This document shows, one piece after another, positions 63,527-64,000 of a DNA stretch of 64,000 nt (position 1 is the stretch's first letter; each line of letters begins with the position of its first letter). The position numbers and the translations under genes are program-made. Under the pieces are notes generated by a model. That model was not told the origin of the DNA, did not search any database, and saw only the letters and a list, made by a program, of their open reading frames with translations. This stretch comes from Belliella aquatica. Lineage in GTDB: Bacteria; Bacteroidota; Bacteroidia; Cytophagales; Cyclobacteriaceae. The stretch covers positions 476,523-540,522 of the forward strand of contig NZ_BMFD01000001.1 in assembly GCF_014637795.1 (NCBI RefSeq), written 5' to 3'.

Positions 63527-64000
63527 ATGGGATGGTTTGATTTTTTGTCTAAAAAGAAAGTTTCTAAATATGATTTTGTCTTGGAATATGAGGCATTGTT
63601 TGAAAAAAGGATTCCCAAATTGCGGCCAGTCTCCCAATTGAGATTCGCTGTATTAGATACCGAAACGACAGGTTTGGACACCAAAAAAGACTACGTGGTT
63701 TCATTTGGGGCGATTGCAGTAAAGGATTATCGAATGCTTGTCAATCAAAGTATAGAAACTTACTTGGACGCACCAATGCAAAAAGAAGCTTCTTTGAAAG
63801 TCCATGAAATACTCTATCCCGTTGGCGTAACTCCACTCAAAGATTTTGCAGAAGACTTATTAAAGTTTGTAGGGAATGACATTATTGTTGGTCACCATAT
63901 TGGTTTTGACCTAGGGATGCTCGAGAAAATTATGGTTAATTTCGGATTAGAGAATTTTCTTAATCCTGTGATTGATACCCATGCTTTGGCCATCCGTTTG
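63527..64000 (+). CDS. 3'-5' exonuclease of the DEDDh family, cut by the window end
   Basis: The frame from ATG 63527 runs 158 codons to the window edge without a stop. Exo I reads FAVLDTETTGLD (Asp44, Glu46). Exo II includes IIVGHHIGFDLGML. The final DTHALAIRL is before the expected Exo III (HxxxxxD), which lies outside. This is DnaQ-like, in the position where DUF294 partners often occur. It starts one base after the DUF294 stop. The enzyme may trim DNA or RNA; the target is unknown. Confidence 0.85.
   Translation, partial: MGWFDFLSKKKVSKYDFVLEYEALFEKRIPKLRPVSQLRFAVLDTETTGLDTKKDYVVSFGAIAVKDYRMLVNQSIETYLDAPMQKEASLKVHEILYPVGVTPLKDFAEDLLKFVGNDIIVGHHIGFDLGMLEKIMVNFGLENFLNPVIDTHALAIRL

Noticed and set aside
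1-64000. tRNA, rRNA, RNase P, tmRNA or CRISPR array
   Set aside because: No cloverleaf-like or GGTTCGA-type segments, no conserved RNA cores and no regularly spaced short repeats were seen in the intergenic DNA. A covariance-model search would settle it.

Overview
The window looks like core chromosome of a Bacteroidota member, most likely order Cytophagales and close to Cyclobacteriaceae (Algoriphagus/Belliella-like). This is inferred from gene content: a TonB receptor with a carboxypeptidase-regulatory-like plug extension, BatD, DUF4783 beside nadC, the DUF4212/sodium:solute symporter pair, and a CNNM/GldE-like protein. Promoters also fit the Bacteroidota form (TTTG, about 19 bp, TAnnTTTG), and starts mostly lack Shine-Dalgarno sites. 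The DNA is AT-rich with short intergenic spaces. I saw no rRNA, tRNA, CRISPR array, complete insertion sequence or prophage.

Layout. 1-1.3 kb: an ATPase of a Bacteroidota family of unknown role, behind a perfect 15-bp inverted repeat. 1.3-9.5 kb: aspartokinase, lumazine synthase, a TPR membrane protein, PDH E1-alpha, recF, DoxX, a thioredoxin-domain protein and a sugar nucleotidyltransferase. 9.8-11.4 kb: a P-II/AmtB ammonium module whose P-II lacks the usual T-loop tyrosine. 11.5-20.5 kb: nadC, gpmI, NhaD antiporter, an amino-acid dehydrogenase and anmK, with a tandem repeat at 19.0-19.4 kb. 20.6-28.3 kb: an envelope cluster (coaX, barrel protein, TPR, lptC, CNNM protein, periplasmic PPIase). 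28.5-34.9 kb: DUF493, pterin dehydratase, rsmI, inositol phosphatase, a large AsmA-like protein and an AEC transporter. 35-39.9 kb: small unknowns, a His-rich small protein with a TonB receptor (probably metal uptake), and an SGNH-like lipoprotein. 40-51.9 kb: glyA, tatC, rpiB, an endolysin-like M15 peptidase, batD-aroC-symporter, queG/ruvB, apbE and a ZIP transporter.

52-64 kb is the most coherent accessory-like locus. In order it encodes an orphan zinc-ribbon/HTH protein resembling the N-terminal part of IS1-type transposases, an outer-membrane barrel protein, a DUF4212 subunit, a sodium:solute symporter, a small membrane protein, a symporter-fused sensor histidine kinase, a one-domain response regulator, acetyl-CoA synthetase, a cNMP/CBS/DUF294 protein and a DEDDh exonuclease cut by the window end. 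I read it as an acetate or short-chain-acid uptake, activation and sensing system. The response regulator has no DNA-binding domain, so its output is unexplained; the IS1-like protein is the only local DNA-binding candidate.

Intergenic DNA holds several degenerate repeats and hairpins that are not ordinary terminators (2.8, 15.2, 19.0-19.4, 20.5, 28.4, 29.7, 33.9 and 61.3 kb).
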